Assembly (NCBI GenBank): GCA_964019425.1
Contig: OZ025785.1
Coordinates: forward strand, 1,201,501 to 1,265,500
Reading direction: 5' to 3'
DNA length: 64,000 nucleotides
DNA from: Flectonema sp. DT1601
Lineage: Eukaryota > Euglenozoa > Diplonemea > Diplonemida > Diplonemidae
The notes under the pieces are model-generated. The model was given only the letters and a program-made list of their open reading frames with translations. It did no database searches and was not told the origin of the DNA. Numbering within the stretch: position 1 is the stretch's first letter; every line of letters begins with the position of its first letter. Both the position numbers and the translations under genes were made by a program. Below are positions 1-12,914 of the stretch, in pieces.

Positions 1-2
1 TT

Positions 3-3000
3 CATTCTGTTAGTCAAGAAACTTCAAATTCAGAAATGAGAACATTACAATCAAAGATTGACAACCTTTCAAAGTGTCAGGTGATATCCATTACAAGAGA
101 AGATGATTTGAGTTGTGTTAAATTATCACTTCACTCGATTGGAAGTGGTACCGTTAAATGGTCATTATGCAACACAGAAGAATCATTCACTGTTTCTGCA
201 AGTCCACACGCAACACAGATAGATGTCACACGAATAGTCTCTGATAATTGGTCTCCGTTGGGATTGAAATTTTCAGCTTCTGGTGAGACTGGTCCAAACA
301 TTGATTTGGTGATAAGTCATCCACCGATTATAACTAACGCTGTGGCTACGATGAATAGAAATGTCAGAGACAGGACGATGTCATTACAGATTGCGGCTGT
401 GTCACTTCAAAATAACACTTCACTAAATGAATTGTCTCAAAAAACTAATTTGGAATACGTGATTTACGACACTGCTGGCAGTATTAATCACGGCAGTCTA
501 GTAGGAAATAAAGAAATGAGTTCACAAGCAATCAGCGAGGAGTTGTTTGTTGGTAAGAAGTCTGTTTCGGTTAAACTCACTCTCAGATCGATGGATAATG
601 GGAATTCATCATTGAGATCTTATGTAGTAGACTCTTTGATTATTCCTTCTTTAGATGTCGTTGAGTTAAAACTAGTGGATGTGACTACTGAGATGGAACC
701 GAACAGGTGTTGCAGAGTGTTCTTTAATATCATTGGAACTAAAGATGAGAACTCACCTACGCCAGTTGCATATTTCATAGCAACACCGAGAGTGTCTAGT
801 CTTCCTCAACTAACCTCTTTGGAAGTCATTGAAAGAGCGAAATCATCTGAACCCAGCACAGCAGTTTTTAGAACTCTTGACACGGACGCGACGCAAGACT
901 TACAAATATCAAGACTTCCTTTTTCAGGTGGCCCCGTTATTGTGTACGCAGTTCTTAGTTGTAATAATGAATTAATTACTGTCGAGGCTAACGTTCCAAG
1001 ACAACGACCGATTCTAAAGGGATTGACTGTGACAAAAGTAACCCCGAGGGATGTTGAAGTTAAGGTTATTACAGTCGAGGAGTCCCAACCAGATTTAAAG
1101 AAAATGAAATTATCGTTTGTGATTGTGGAGTCAGACTCAGACTGGAATGAACTCATTAAAAGTGAATCACAGCAATCACCTCAATATCACCACGGTCAAA
1201 TAGTTATGGCAAAATCACTTGTTGGTAGTTCAGAGTTGAATGGCAGACAAGGAGTCGTAACTGTTGATACCACTGAAGAAGTACCAGAAGGAAGGGTTTT
1301 AGTTGACTTTGGACAAGACATTGGAAGACGAGCACTTCGATTTAGCAACATCGAACTCTACTTCACTCCAAACAGTGAAGTAAGAGTAAAACACGACAAC
1401 GTCATAGCAGTTGTATCTTCAACTCAGAGAGAGGGAAGTGGCCATGTCATGGTCAACCACTCTGGTGGGATTCAAAAGAGTTACAACCACTCTCAATTAT
1501 CTGATCCATCATTATCCACTTCTGGTGTCGTATCAATTAACAGTAATGGATTAACATCAGTCATTACTGCTAATGGTACAGCTACTATCTCTGTTACAGA
1601 TTGTAATCTCAGAGAACACTGTTCTTATATTATAAAAGCGTGTTTACACCAGTCTAACTTTCAAGGTTTAGCTGATCTGTATAGCAGTGTTGAATCTGTT
1701 GCGATGGTAACATCAGGAGAACCAATTAAAAGTATTCAAGATGTTGAGATCTCGATAACAAGACAGGAGAAGGTGGTCAGGTTTACGTCTTATGGAAAAG
1801 GAATTTTGTTCTGGGGAGTATCACGGGCAGCAGCATCAGAAGCGATGCCTTCAAAGGCGAGTCGATTAATTGCTTCGATAGAAGATGATCCTGAGGTTGT
1901 TGCTGTCGGTTTTGATCTCTCAGGAGTGACAGGACTTCTTCCATCTAAATCTTCTGGTTGTGTGTTTATGACTCCTCATTCAGATGTAGTATCAAACCTT
2001 GAACCTTCAACTGACTACACGCTTCTTCTTGTCGCAAAAACTGAAGACAATTCTTTGCAAGATGAACCGTTCTTGATCTTTCCGTTTAAAACACCCGATG
2101 CTATTCCAGAAATAATAAACTTATTACCAATCCATATCGCTGTTACAAGTGCTACCTTTTCAGTTCAGTTAACAGCAATCCCTGGTGTTATGTTTTATTG
2201 TGTTGGTCAAGGAGGATTTCACAGCCGTGCGAAGTCTTCTTCTGACATTCAACTGATAGCTGATAACGAAGCTGTTGCTTCAAACAATGTCTCAGTAGAG
2301 TCACAGTCAGCAGTTCAGTTTACTATTGACGGACTGTCTCCTGGACAAGAGTTTGATTTGTATACTTGGATTAATGAAGGGACTTCAATTATAAACAGAT
2401 TTTCAACACAATCAATAGCTGCAGTGACTGGTGGTAGAATTGAAATTGTTAAAATAGAACCACAACTAGCGGTGTTTAGCTTTGAAGCCACCAGTCCTGG
2501 TAGACTTCACTGGATGGTCATCCCTTCTGATGAATCACCTGAGATCACACCAGAAATTGTAAAGGCTGCTGCTCTTACAGCAGCCTCTCCACATGCTGGT
2601 GCTAAGCTAGTGGATACTTTATATAGCAATAGTATTACCGTTACTAAACTATTATCGGGTACTGAATATTTATTATTTGCTGTCCCTGCTTCGAATGACG
2701 GATCCATTGCTGGTGAAGCGTCTCTTTTAAGAGTCGAATTCAAGACTGGTCAACGTGGATCACTTCTTCAAAATCTAATCATTTCTAATTTGACGGATTC
2801 TTCTGCTGAACTTCGAATTTCAGCAGACCCATCAAGTGAGCTATCTTTGAAATATATTTTGAGGAGAGCTGATGCTCCGGTTTGTAATTTCTTCATTATC
2901 TTTTCTAATCACATTAGTTTTATATAAAAATACAAAATAACACACAGGAACCGACATCCGATGACCTCGACTCACGCTCAGAAGTTAAAATCACAGACGG

Positions 3001-6000
3001 AAGTGCGTCTGTTATGCTGGATGGCTTGAGTGAGGTTTGTGTATTCTTTTTTCTTTAAATTCATCCAACAGTGTTGATTAATCAAAAACCCCCCCTGTAC
3101 CTTATAACAATAACAACAACAGGGTCAGAGGTACATTGTTACTGCAGCAGTGAGTGATAAGGATACGGAAGAGCCAATTATCAAAAGACTTGACTTTGAA
3201 ACAACTTGCGCTCCTCCAATTATCACAAATATGGAAACTATTGCGATGGCTCACAAATTAACAGTGAAATGTCATATGAAAGGAAGGTCTGGTAGAGTTC
3301 ATTGGGCTGCGAGAGTGAAAAGAGAATCACCTGAAGAGATGACTGTCTCAACTGTGTTGGGAGGATCACCAACAGCATTTGAACAATGCGGAATGATTAT
3401 CCAAGAATTGAGTCACTCAGAACAGAGCGATCAGTTTGTTGAAGTAGAAGTAGTAAACCTAACTTCAGATCCACAACTAAATGGATTACAAGGAAAAGTA
3501 AAACTACCCTTCCCGGATGATACCATTCCTGTTGATGTTTACTTTCCAAATATTGGATTTAAACAAATTCATCAACAGAACCTGACTGAGTCTACACCTG
3601 AAACACAAATCGTTATTAATAACTTACAACACACTGGATTAACATACACATTGTACTTGATTACAGCTACCGCTAATGGTCAAGTATTTGGTACATCAGT
3701 GTATGAAACATCAGGAATACCTAGCGGTGATGCTCCTATCATCTTATCAACAAGAATTGTTGAACACCATCTCGAAGTTAAATTAAGTGGAACTGGAGTG
3801 TTGTACTACAAAACTGTTCCAACGGATGATGACGATGACGATGTAATACCACCTACGGTAGCTTTATTCAAAGACGCTGACCCTTCACATGTACAAACTG
3901 ATGATAACAACGTAGCTGAGGTACCAGTTGGACAGGTTAAGAGTAAGGTCTATTTGTTAACTTCAGAAAAATTAAATTTCGAGAATTGTTCTCAAAGAGT
4001 AAATGAAATAATGTTTGTACCAACTTCAATGGAACCTATCATTAAGGATGTGACGATATTGAAATCTGGTTGTGACTTTTGCAACATCAGTTGTGAAGCA
4101 GTCCCATCAAATCCAGAAGCAGGAGAAACAATAACACAACTCTATTGGGGTGTGACTGTGTCTGGTGATGTTGAAACATCGATTGATTCAACAAGTCTTT
4201 CCAGAAGACCTCGTTCAAGTAGTCTCGTTGAAGGTTTTGGTTCGATAGTCGCGAGAGGATCTTCTGATGGTTTAGATTTGAATAACGTTCTCATCAAGTC
4301 ACCGAAATTAGAAAGTAATAAACACTATGTTGCTCACCTAACTGTTCAAAGTAGTAACGGTAAAATATCAAAAGTTCATAAATCGATTTTTAGAACACTC
4401 GAAGAACTTCACATCGAACTGACATCATTATCAACAACCGAAACAAGTATGAATTCTGAATTTTCAGTCAGTTTGAAAGATGCCAATCTAAACAGTGAAC
4501 TTCTTCCATCAAGAAAAGTTAACTTTTCAATAACTGAAGCAAATGAAACGACAACCCCAAGTAACATCCTGACTGCTATGGTATCACCGGGTGAACCTTA
4601 TACATTGTTGGTTAGTGATGTAAATTTAAAATCAGATACGGATTATAAAATAATATTTCACAACATACAAAAGGGATCATCAGAGTACAACTTTCAAACA
4701 GAAAGTTTAGGTTTTGATCAAAATAAAACTTCACTTCGCGTTACTAATATCGGAGGAACAACAGCAACACTCGAAAAAAGATCAAAAAATATCATTTCTG
4801 GTAAAGAATTCGCTCACAACATCACTTTCTGTTATCTGTTAAGGAGTGGCGTTCATGAAGATCCTGGAACTGCTGAGGACATAAAAGAATGGGGAGAAGA
4901 GTTTAGTGACAATGATCAATTCTTACTAATAAAGAATCTCCAACCAAATAAAGCTTACAGCATAGGTTACTATCAACAAGGTACTACTGATGTTAGATCC
5001 ATCGCATTCGAAACAAAATCAATAATACTAAAAGTAGTATCAGTCGGAGTAACTGATGCAGAGATTTCACTTATAGAGAACACTTCTATTTTACCGAATG
5101 ATATTTGCATTGCGGTCAGTAAGCTAACTGATTCATCGGTTCCAACTTTTAAGGAGTTTGGAAATAATCGAACGACCACATTATCTGACCTGACCCCGTC
5201 AACTAAATACGTTGTAGGAGTCTCCCCTTCTAGTGTTGTGCCGTATCAAAGCGTGGCGACATTGCAGTTTGAAACATCTAACGTGAGTATTTCAGTAACT
5301 AATATTACAGCAAAAACTGCAGATCTTGTTTGCCCTTCTGGAGTTACGTATTTACTAAGGCAAGGAATCCACCCTGATCCGGGTACTGCTGATGATATTC
5401 TATCATGGGGAACTCAAACTCAGTCAACATTAACAGTATTGCCTGGGTTACAACCGTCTAAGGATTATACTTTAGCATATCTAGTAGGTGTGACTGATAC
5501 TGTAGGTGAAACGTTGCAATTTAAAACCTTGAAATTAGTACCTGAAAATACAATTCAATGGGTGACATTACTCTCAGCTGATCAAACTACTGCGACATTC
5601 TCGATTAACGCTACGGCAGAAGGGAAAGCTTTATACAGCTATGCTCCAACAAGTATTGTTACTGGTGTTGTAGACTCAAGTCAGATGTTGAAGTGGAAAG
5701 ATTCATTTCCAGAACAGGGAGGTTCAGGTAAGTCACAAATCCGTTCGCAACCATCCAGTGATGGTCAGCTACAGGCAATAGTACCATTATCTGATTTGAT
5801 GACTGGAGTTAAATATAACTTCTACGCTTCAATATATGAATCTGGAGAGTCTAGTGAGGTAACTGGTCCTACAGAATTCGTGACTGAGCAACTCATCAAA
5901 GAAGCCTTCAGTGATGACGACGACTCTGAAGTTGAAGCACTACCAGATGATTATTTAGAAAGTCGAACATTTGCTGAAGAAGTTAAAAACCCTCTCGATG

Positions 6001-8453
6001 CGGAACTTGACATATCAATGTTAGCAAAACCTCAATACCTACGTGCTCTGTTCCACGTTCAGAAGTTTAATCCAGACAAGGCGTTTGGAGCAAAACGTGA
6101 CAGAGTTTGGTGTCTCGACTTCTACAGTAAGGTTTTTGCGAATCTTCGACCTGGAAAAACAGACATCGATACTCTCGCAATGATAGACAACAATGATAAA
6201 AAGATGACTACATACCCACATGATAAGTTATTTAGATGTGAGAAAGACCCAATGGCATTCAAGAGAGTCAGAGTAAGATTTCATGGAGCAGACCATCCTT
6301 ACGACTTAGTGTTTCAAAGCCCAGCTCATAGACAACGCTTTTACGAATGTGCAAAAGCACTCAGAAATGGATTGGTTTGGGCACCGTCACTTTGTCCAAT
6401 TGAGGGAGAGGATAACACTCCGCATTGCTTTCAGATAGAGATTCAAGGAACTGCTAGGAAAGCTGGTCAGTCAAAGACTCAATTTACTCCTGGACACCAA
6501 CCAAAGATTAAATGTACGAATAGTCCGACTGAAGCATGTCGAATATGGACTGGTTGTATTTCATTAATGAGAGCAGGTCTTCAAGAAGAGATCATAACTG
6601 AACCAGAATTCTTGAGATGGATACCAAAGAACAGCGCTGATATATATGTTGTTGGGTTTGTTGATGTTCCAACAGAGTATCAAGGAAGTAGCAAATTATG
6701 TGATATTCTCAAGGCTCATTTAGGACATGGCAGCATCGCTCTACTCACATCAGACCGTGAAAAGCAAAAACAAGTAATGTCAGTATCGCTGTACGTCATT
6801 GTTACTTCTGGTGTCCCTAAAATCAGCAACACTGGTGCTGCTTTTGGAGGTGCTATTAGAAAGTCTGCGAAAGCTTTACAATTCAGTAAAGTTAGTATGG
6901 CATCATCAGATGCTGTGGCACTTTCATTTCAATTCAACGAGACAACTTTTTGTTTTGTTTGTACGAAGTTGCAGCTGCTGCTTGAAGACGATGACGACAC
7001 TGGAGTTCGCAACACTGTTTTAAAAGAAGTAATTGAATCACTTCACATTGGGAACAGTATGACTGATATCTCTTCTAGATTTCATCACCTGGTAGTACTT
7101 GGGTCTTTAGCTTATCCTTTTGAAGGAGATGATGTAAGTAATTGGCCGAGAATGCTCTCTGAACTCCCACAAGGCACAGACGTCTTATCAACTGAAGTAA
7201 GCAGCGGTAGATGTCTAGCCGGCTTCACTGAACCTGATTTAGAAATGCTTAGTGACATTTCATTGGAACATCGAATCTTAGTTAAATCACATCCATACCT
7301 GAGTCTAACTCCTCAAAGTTATCGTAGTTATAATGTGGGTGGAGGAAGACCAGCAGTGTCGATGATATTAAATGTTCCAACTGAACTTGTATTCTTAGAG
7401 ACGCTATCAACAAAGATATCACCACCTGTTTCATTACGTTTAGAGAATTGTATGTTAACATGTGGTACTATGGAGAGAGCTTCACTAGTCTCAAGAATTA
7501 GAGGTGCGTCAAGACTTGATGCGAGTTCTGTTAGTGAAGGAAGAGATAGAAGAGGATCAGTAAGTAGTGGTAGCGGTGGATCTAGTCACAGTGGTTCATA
7601 TTCACCTCGTAGAAGATCACTAATGTCAATCGCATCAGTCACTGAAAGTACTGATGAGTTTGATTTAGGTGGCAAGCCAGGTCTTCAAAGACCTTTCATA
7701 TCTGCTTACGCTGACTTTGCTGAAGGTCTTTACCGATCAGCAACTCTTACACAAGATGTTCACACTGGACTACCAAGTACTAATAGATTCTTACCAATGG
7801 AACCTTCAACATTCGCACCTGAATTCTTATCAAGACAACACATCGTGTTTAATATTCACAATGACACAACTCCATCTCGTGAAGCCATCATTGGAGATGA
7901 TAAATACGATCCAAAACGATTCCCCGTCTACGCTTCTGCAGTACTATCACTTAAAGATGTAATGGAAGAAGAACGATCATCATTTTGTTTACAATTATAT
8001 CAAGGATGTACTCAAACAGGAGGTACTATAACAGGGATTATTAGACTTAATAAATCAATTAGTACTGATCAGAGTTCTGTTGAAACACTAAGAGGAATGC
8101 CTGTAATATCTGACTCAAACACTACTGTTATCGAATCGGTAATTGAGAATGAGAGGAAGAAAGTTGGTACCGGATGGGGGAGTAAACTCGCACCGAATAA
8201 AGATCCACCAAACTGGTGTGATGAACGAGGAATACCAACTCCGAGAGAGACAGTTGGTATACCCGACGGATGGGTTTGGGAAGGAGAATGGAAGACAGAC
8301 ATAAGTGAAGATACCGATCCTAATGGATGGAAGTATGCCACTGACTTCAACGCTTCAACTTGGGTAATAAAAGAACGCCTAACAACCAAAGCAAGAAAAC
8401 GTCGCTGGATTAGAGTCAGAGTTGTTGCCTCCAAGGCAACAGCTGCTTACTAA
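3..8453 (+). CDS. giant FN3-repeat protein with PH-like, degenerate IPPc and DysF domains (5' partial)
   Basis: The frame is open to the left window edge, so the 5' end is missing. I read three exons: 3-2879, 2948-3034 and 3123-8453. The introns are 68 and 88 bp, GT-AG and phase 0, and joining them gives about 2,764 residues. Most of the protein is fibronectin-III-like beta sandwiches with the recurring L-x-P-x-x-x-Y strand (for example near 1995, 4938, 5190 and 5448). Two sandwiches carry an inserted SH3-like LNGxxG motif (about 1177-1370 and 3440-3590). A motif around G-[VI]-H-x-D-P-G-T-A-[ED]-D-I-x-x-W-G occurs twice (4845 and 5355). The C-terminal third has a PH-like region (about 6010-6400), an inositol-polyphosphate-5-phosphatase-like fold (about 6460-7430), a Ser/Gly/Arg linker (7540-7625) and a DysF domain (about 8160-8440; GWVWEGEWK, WKYATDF, RRWIRVR). 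The phosphatase metal and catalytic motifs are replaced, so it is probably not an enzyme. Function unknown; membrane or cytoskeletal scaffolding is a guess. Confidence 0.82.
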
Positions 8454-9573
8454 AACTCTTTTTTTTTTTATTTGTTTCCTCAATTTTTTTGTCGTTTGTT
8501 TCATTTTTTTTTCTTTTCCCCCGCACTTTTTACATTGCGTTTCTTAAGGATTAGCAAAGGAAAGTCGTTTTTTTATGCGCTTCACTAACATGCGCAGTTT
8601 TCTGTTGTTGTTTTTTTTAAGTATTCATCACCTCTTTTACAGATGTAGTAGTTTACCTACTCTCAGCCTCTTCTTAGCATTCTTGAATTGGTTGGCTTAA
8701 CAAACACATTCGTTTCACCCCCTCATACTGACACACTTAGAATATTTTTTCCCCCCTTTCTCGAAATTCCCTGGATCTGTTGACTCACGCCTACTCCTTT
8801 TAACTTGGAGATGCCCACAAGAGTCTCAACGATTTATTTTTACGATTTTTTTTATTCACAGACAAAAGTTAATTGTCAGAAGAAGATTTCCCAACAGCTT
8901 CTATGGGATCTGGTGTTTTTCATAATATTAAAAAAAAAAAAAAAAAAAAAAAGTAAAACCGTTTTATAAGTAATTATCGTTACCGACTGACTAGCATTTG
9001 TATTGCTGTTCTTTAGATTTAGGAAATTAACGACTAGCTAGAAATTCCTGTATTCGCCATCCATCTCTCTCTCTCTCTCACCCTTAGAACCAACCTTACC
9101 AGTGATGTCGTGCTTTCGGGGAATTTTAGAATTCATCGTTAGTCACGTAGTAAAGTTATGTAGTTTTTGTACCGCCCAGTCCCCCTCCGAATTTCTTTTT
9201 TTTTCTTTCCGGGAATTTTTTTTAGTGGGACAAAGTCTCCCAGTTATTTGAAAGCTTTATTTTTTTTTATTATTTCCCTGAAATAAAATAAAATGAAAAA
9301 AAAAAAAAAAAAAACCCACGAGTGCTGGTAGTTTTATGTTTGTTTTTTGTTTGAAAAAAAAGAATTTTTTTTTTCTTTTTCCAAAGCGCACAGTAATTAC
9401 TTTACAAAAAATCAATGGAGGCATAAAATCGACATTTTACCATAACTTGTCATCGCAGGGAGGGGGAGAGTTATTTACATTAATGCGTTGGACTTTAGTT
9501 GTGGTAGGTTTTTTTTTTTTTTTTTTTAAACGTCATTTTTTTTTGTTATCATCCCCCTTTCAGCATCAGCAGC
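8454..9573. other. gene-free spacer with homopolymer tracts
   Basis: This holds the 3' UTR of the giant FN3 gene and the leader of the coiled-coil gene. It has poly(A) tracts near 8931 and 9296, a CT microsatellite near 9065, AATAAA-like signals near 9283, and a pyrimidine-rich splice acceptor ending at 9563, ten bases before the next ATG. I see no credible coding sequence. Confidence 0.7.
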
Positions 9574-11967
9574 ATGTCGGGCAAGCCTGCGAGGCCTCCA
9601 CCCAGCACGCCCACGGCTTACAGAACGGGTTCTCCATTTAGCAGTGCTCCGGGAACACCGACTGCGGCTCTTCTCGATGATCCATCTCTATTACAAGGAA
9701 ACATATTGAGAGGGAGGTTGACAGGAGTGCAGAGTGATCTGCAAAAATCAAAAAAAGAAGCAAAAATAGCAATTGAAAAAGCCCTTCAAATGAGCATTAA
9801 ACTAAACGAAGAAAAACTAAGCAAAGCATCCCTCTATTCAAAGTACGGAAACGCTGTCGAACGCGTAAAACAATTTGATGAGCGGATGAAGGAAGCAGAA
9901 GAGATAATGCGAAATGAGAAGATGCACCACAAACAGTTACAAGGGATGTTGGAATCCCTTAGAGATCAATTAAAACAAAAGCAAAGCGTTGTTGATCAGC
10001 AGGCCCAGACAATTAAAAAACAACAAATAGACAGAGACGCAGAGATAAAAGGATGGAAAGAAAACTTAGACAGAACAAGCGGGACTGCTGAAGCCCTCCG
10101 CGACAAGCAAACTCAATTCATGGAACACTTCAGACTTTTATTATCCGACAGCATGGATAGGTTATCAGAAGAAAGAGATCGAAAAGATGCGATATTCACC
10201 GTAGCAACAAGTGAGCTCTCCACTACCATAACTGAACAACAGCAAATACTCCATCGTCTTCAACTGGAAGCGGAAACAATGCGTGATTCAGTTCAATTCC
10301 TCGTCAAAGATGTCGAAGAAGGTAACAATGCCCTTGTTATTACTCTCCTTCGTGAAAATAAAGCAATCTGGGCTCAGCTCAATCAAGCCCGTGCACAACT
10401 TGCCAGATACAAAGAAAGCAGTCAATCTCGAGCGAGTAAACTTACTGAAGCACACTTGAAGGAACAACTTGAAAATATGCAACTCGAAAATAAAAAATTA
10501 GAAGAGAAACTTGACAGAGCCAACGCATCATTAACAAATAACGTAAAGAAAGGACAAGAACATGAGAGGAACTTTCAACAGATTATGGATAGTTTGAAGG
10601 GTGCTGACTTAGAGAAAAACAGACTACAGGAATCATTCTCTGAAACACAAGCTACTATTAAGGACCTTCGTGATCAAATTAGCATTTTAGAACGTCAAGG
10701 AAGTGAATCAGGTCTCCTAAAGAAGACCATCAGTGACATAAAGAGTGAGCTTCATGCTGAACGGGAACGATTCAGAATCGAAGCTGACAACCATCACAGT
10801 GAGATCTTAAACCTGAGAAGTGAGTCTGAACGAAGAGTGTCGGAAGAAATCTCAAAAGTAAAAAGGAAATGCACCGACTTGACTTCAGAGAATGATCGTC
10901 TTAAAAAAGATTCCATAAAATCAGTTGAGCAACTCGCAAGTCTAAAACGTCAGGCAGAAGACGACAGATCAACAGTCATCCCTAAACTAAAAGAAGAATT
11001 ACAAGCCACTAAATCAATGTACGACAGAGAAGTCAACGAACTACGCAGAGAGCTCACTGACACAACACAAGAGTTGGCTGAGATTCAAAAGAGTTCCGAC
11101 AAAGAACGAATGGACACTACGAAAATGAGACTCGAGTTTACATCACTCAGCAACTCAGTTGTTAATTTGAAATCCGAAAATGCAACTCTTCACCAAGAGT
11201 CGAAACGAGTTCTAGCGAAGCTGTCTGACAAAAGTCGAGACTACGACTCGAAGAGAACAGAACACGCAGAGTTAGAATCTGCCCTTCGATCTGTTGAACA
11301 AGAACACCATCGATTAGTAAAGGAAAAGACTGATGACAACAGACGAAATGATGAAGACGTTCGAATACTAAAACATCAATTAGAGATTACAACAAAACGA
11401 TCTGAAGAGTTCGAAGCCAAACACATCACTCTTGAGAGAGAAATCCGAGCACTACAATTAGCTGCTGGCAGAGACGGTTCTGGTCGCCGAGCAAAGGAAG
11501 AACTTGAAAAAGACAAAGAGCTACTTGCTCAAGAGAATCAAAGAATACTACGAGAGTACGAGCAGGTTAACGAACAGAACACAAGACTGCTATCAGAGAT
11601 TGCGAAGTGTAGAGAGAAAGGAAGTAATGAACAATTACTTCATGATCAAATCTCTATGTACCAACGTCAGTTGTCTCAAATGGAACACCAAGCAGATGAA
11701 CTTCAAGAAGCTCGCGAACAAGCAGCTCTCGCAGAGGGTGAATTGGAAGAACTTCGTCGAGAACGTGACGCAATTCAATCTCGTCTTGATTCAATGCTTG
11801 AAGAGTCGTCTAACTTAGTTCGTAAGGAAGCAGAGCTTGACCATTGCGTTGAAGCTGCTGATCTTCAAATCAAGAGACTTGAACAGCAAATGGAACGCGC
11901 CTCCGTCTACACATCTCGATCATCTATCAGGTCACCATTTTCAACATCTCCAAATGGCGGTCGATAA
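9574..11967 (+). CDS. long coiled-coil protein (797 aa)
   Basis: Single-exon gene. The ATG follows a C/T-rich acceptor (AG at 9562-9563) by 10 bases, and no better start lies upstream. Residues 1-45 are Pro/Ser/Thr-rich and probably disordered. From about residue 50 to 780 the sequence is almost continuous charged heptad repeat rich in E, K, Q, R and L, with few prolines. The tail is Ser/Arg-rich (about 780-797). There are no membrane segments or catalytic motifs. The composition is typical of centrosomal, flagellar or golgin-type rods, but coiled coils resemble each other by composition, so I assign no family. It is transcribed in the same direction as its neighbours. Confidence 0.85.
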   Translation: MSGKPARPPPSTPTAYRTGSPFSSAPGTPTAALLDDPSLLQGNILRGRLTGVQSDLQKSKKEAKIAIEKALQMSIKLNEEKLSKASLYSKYGNAVERVKQFDERMKEAEEIMRNEKMHHKQLQGMLESLRDQLKQKQSVVDQQAQTIKKQQIDRDAEIKGWKENLDRTSGTAEALRDKQTQFMEHFRLLLSDSMDRLSEERDRKDAIFTVATSELSTTITEQQQILHRLQLEAETMRDSVQFLVKDVEEGNNALVITLLRENKAIWAQLNQARAQLARYKESSQSRASKLTEAHLKEQLENMQLENKKLEEKLDRANASLTNNVKKGQEHERNFQQIMDSLKGADLEKNRLQESFSETQATIKDLRDQISILERQGSESGLLKKTISDIKSELHAERERFRIEADNHHSEILNLRSESERRVSEEISKVKRKCTDLTSENDRLKKDSIKSVEQLASLKRQAEDDRSTVIPKLKEELQATKSMYDREVNELRRELTDTTQELAEIQKSSDKERMDTTKMRLEFTSLSNSVVNLKSENATLHQESKRVLAKLSDKSRDYDSKRTEHAELESALRSVEQEHHRLVKEKTDDNRRNDEDVRILKHQLEITTKRSEEFEAKHITLEREIRALQLAAGRDGSGRRAKEELEKDKELLAQENQRILREYEQVNEQNTRLLSEIAKCREKGSNEQLLHDQISMYQRQLSQMEHQADELQEAREQAALAEGELEELRRERDAIQSRLDSMLEESSNLVRKEAELDHCVEAADLQIKRLEQQMERASVYTSRSSIRSPFSTSPNGGR

Positions 11968-12914
11968 GCTCATTTATCCCATCGTTTCTCTTGATTAAAG
12001 TCCCTTGCCTGTGTCTTACTTGATAACGACTTAAGTAAAAAAAAACACACAATAGAAACAAGCAAAATGACAATAAAAGAGGTGATTTGGTTGTCAATAA
12101 TAAAAAAGTGATGAAACTCCCAGTTCTCACAATAGAAGTCAGAACGAATGAATAAAGTATCTTTTTAAAATAAGAAGAAAAAAAAAAAAAAAAAGTGACG
12201 AAACTCCCACAGTTCTCACAATAGAAGTAAGAACGAATGAGCAAACTAGTCAGTGATGAGATTTCAACAACGTGTAGAAGATTGTTGTCTCTTTTACTTT
12301 AGTTAACCAGTGTTCTTTATCTCTTCCCTCGATCCCTAATCCCCCTTTCTTGGTGTCGGTAGAAGATTCGATGCTTCAGGCTGCTCAAATAGATTTTAAA
12401 AAAAAAAGGAAAAAGAAGAAGAGGGAAAAAAAAAGGAAAGGAAATAAAAACAACCTATCCACTGATACTACAAACACATTTGTTTGGTTTGAACTTAACC
12501 GACCGTTTCGAGGTTTTTCTGTGAATTAGAGAGCAGCTGATTTGAGATTAGCAAGTCTGTTGGTTAAGTAACATCATCTTATCCCCCTCCTCAAGATAAC
12601 ATATGCAAAGTGGCGCTCAGCTATGTTCACGTGGTACCCTGCAGCTGACTGTTGTTCCTTTTGAGCTCTAATACAGTATCTATTCACCCCTCTTCACAGT
12701 TAGCGATACATCCTTATTGCTTTATCTTTAGTATTATAAAGTTTATTTACTGTTTTTTTTTTTTTTTTCTACGATTGTCAAAACTATCACCTCCTCACAG
12801 ATCATAAAATGATGATGTAGAAGAATTTGTTATTTTTTTTTGTTTTTGTGTCGTTATTAAGCAATGTGAATTTAACTTTTTTAATTTACAGAACGACAAA
12901 ATCTAAAAAAAAAA
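11968..12914. other. gene-free spacer
   Basis: 3' UTR of the coiled-coil gene and leader of the next gene. It contains a short direct repeat (separate entry), purine-rich stretches near 12395-12450, a poly(T) run near 12751, and a splice-acceptor-like site with AG at 12890-12891. No coding sequence seen. Confidence 0.65.
12102..12241. repeat. imperfect direct repeat of about 50 bp, two copies
   Basis: The segment at about 12102-12151 is repeated at about 12189-12241. Both read GTGA[TC]GAAACTCCCA, then GTTCTCACAATAGAAGT and AGAACGAATGA, with small differences. They are separated by an A-rich run. They lie in the 3' flank of the coiled-coil gene; their role is unknown and a local tandem duplication is likely. 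Confidence 0.75.

Noticed and set aside
9336-9641. 101-codon frame overlapping the coiled-coil start
   Set aside because: Composed mostly of T-run phenylalanines and overlapping the better-supported frame.
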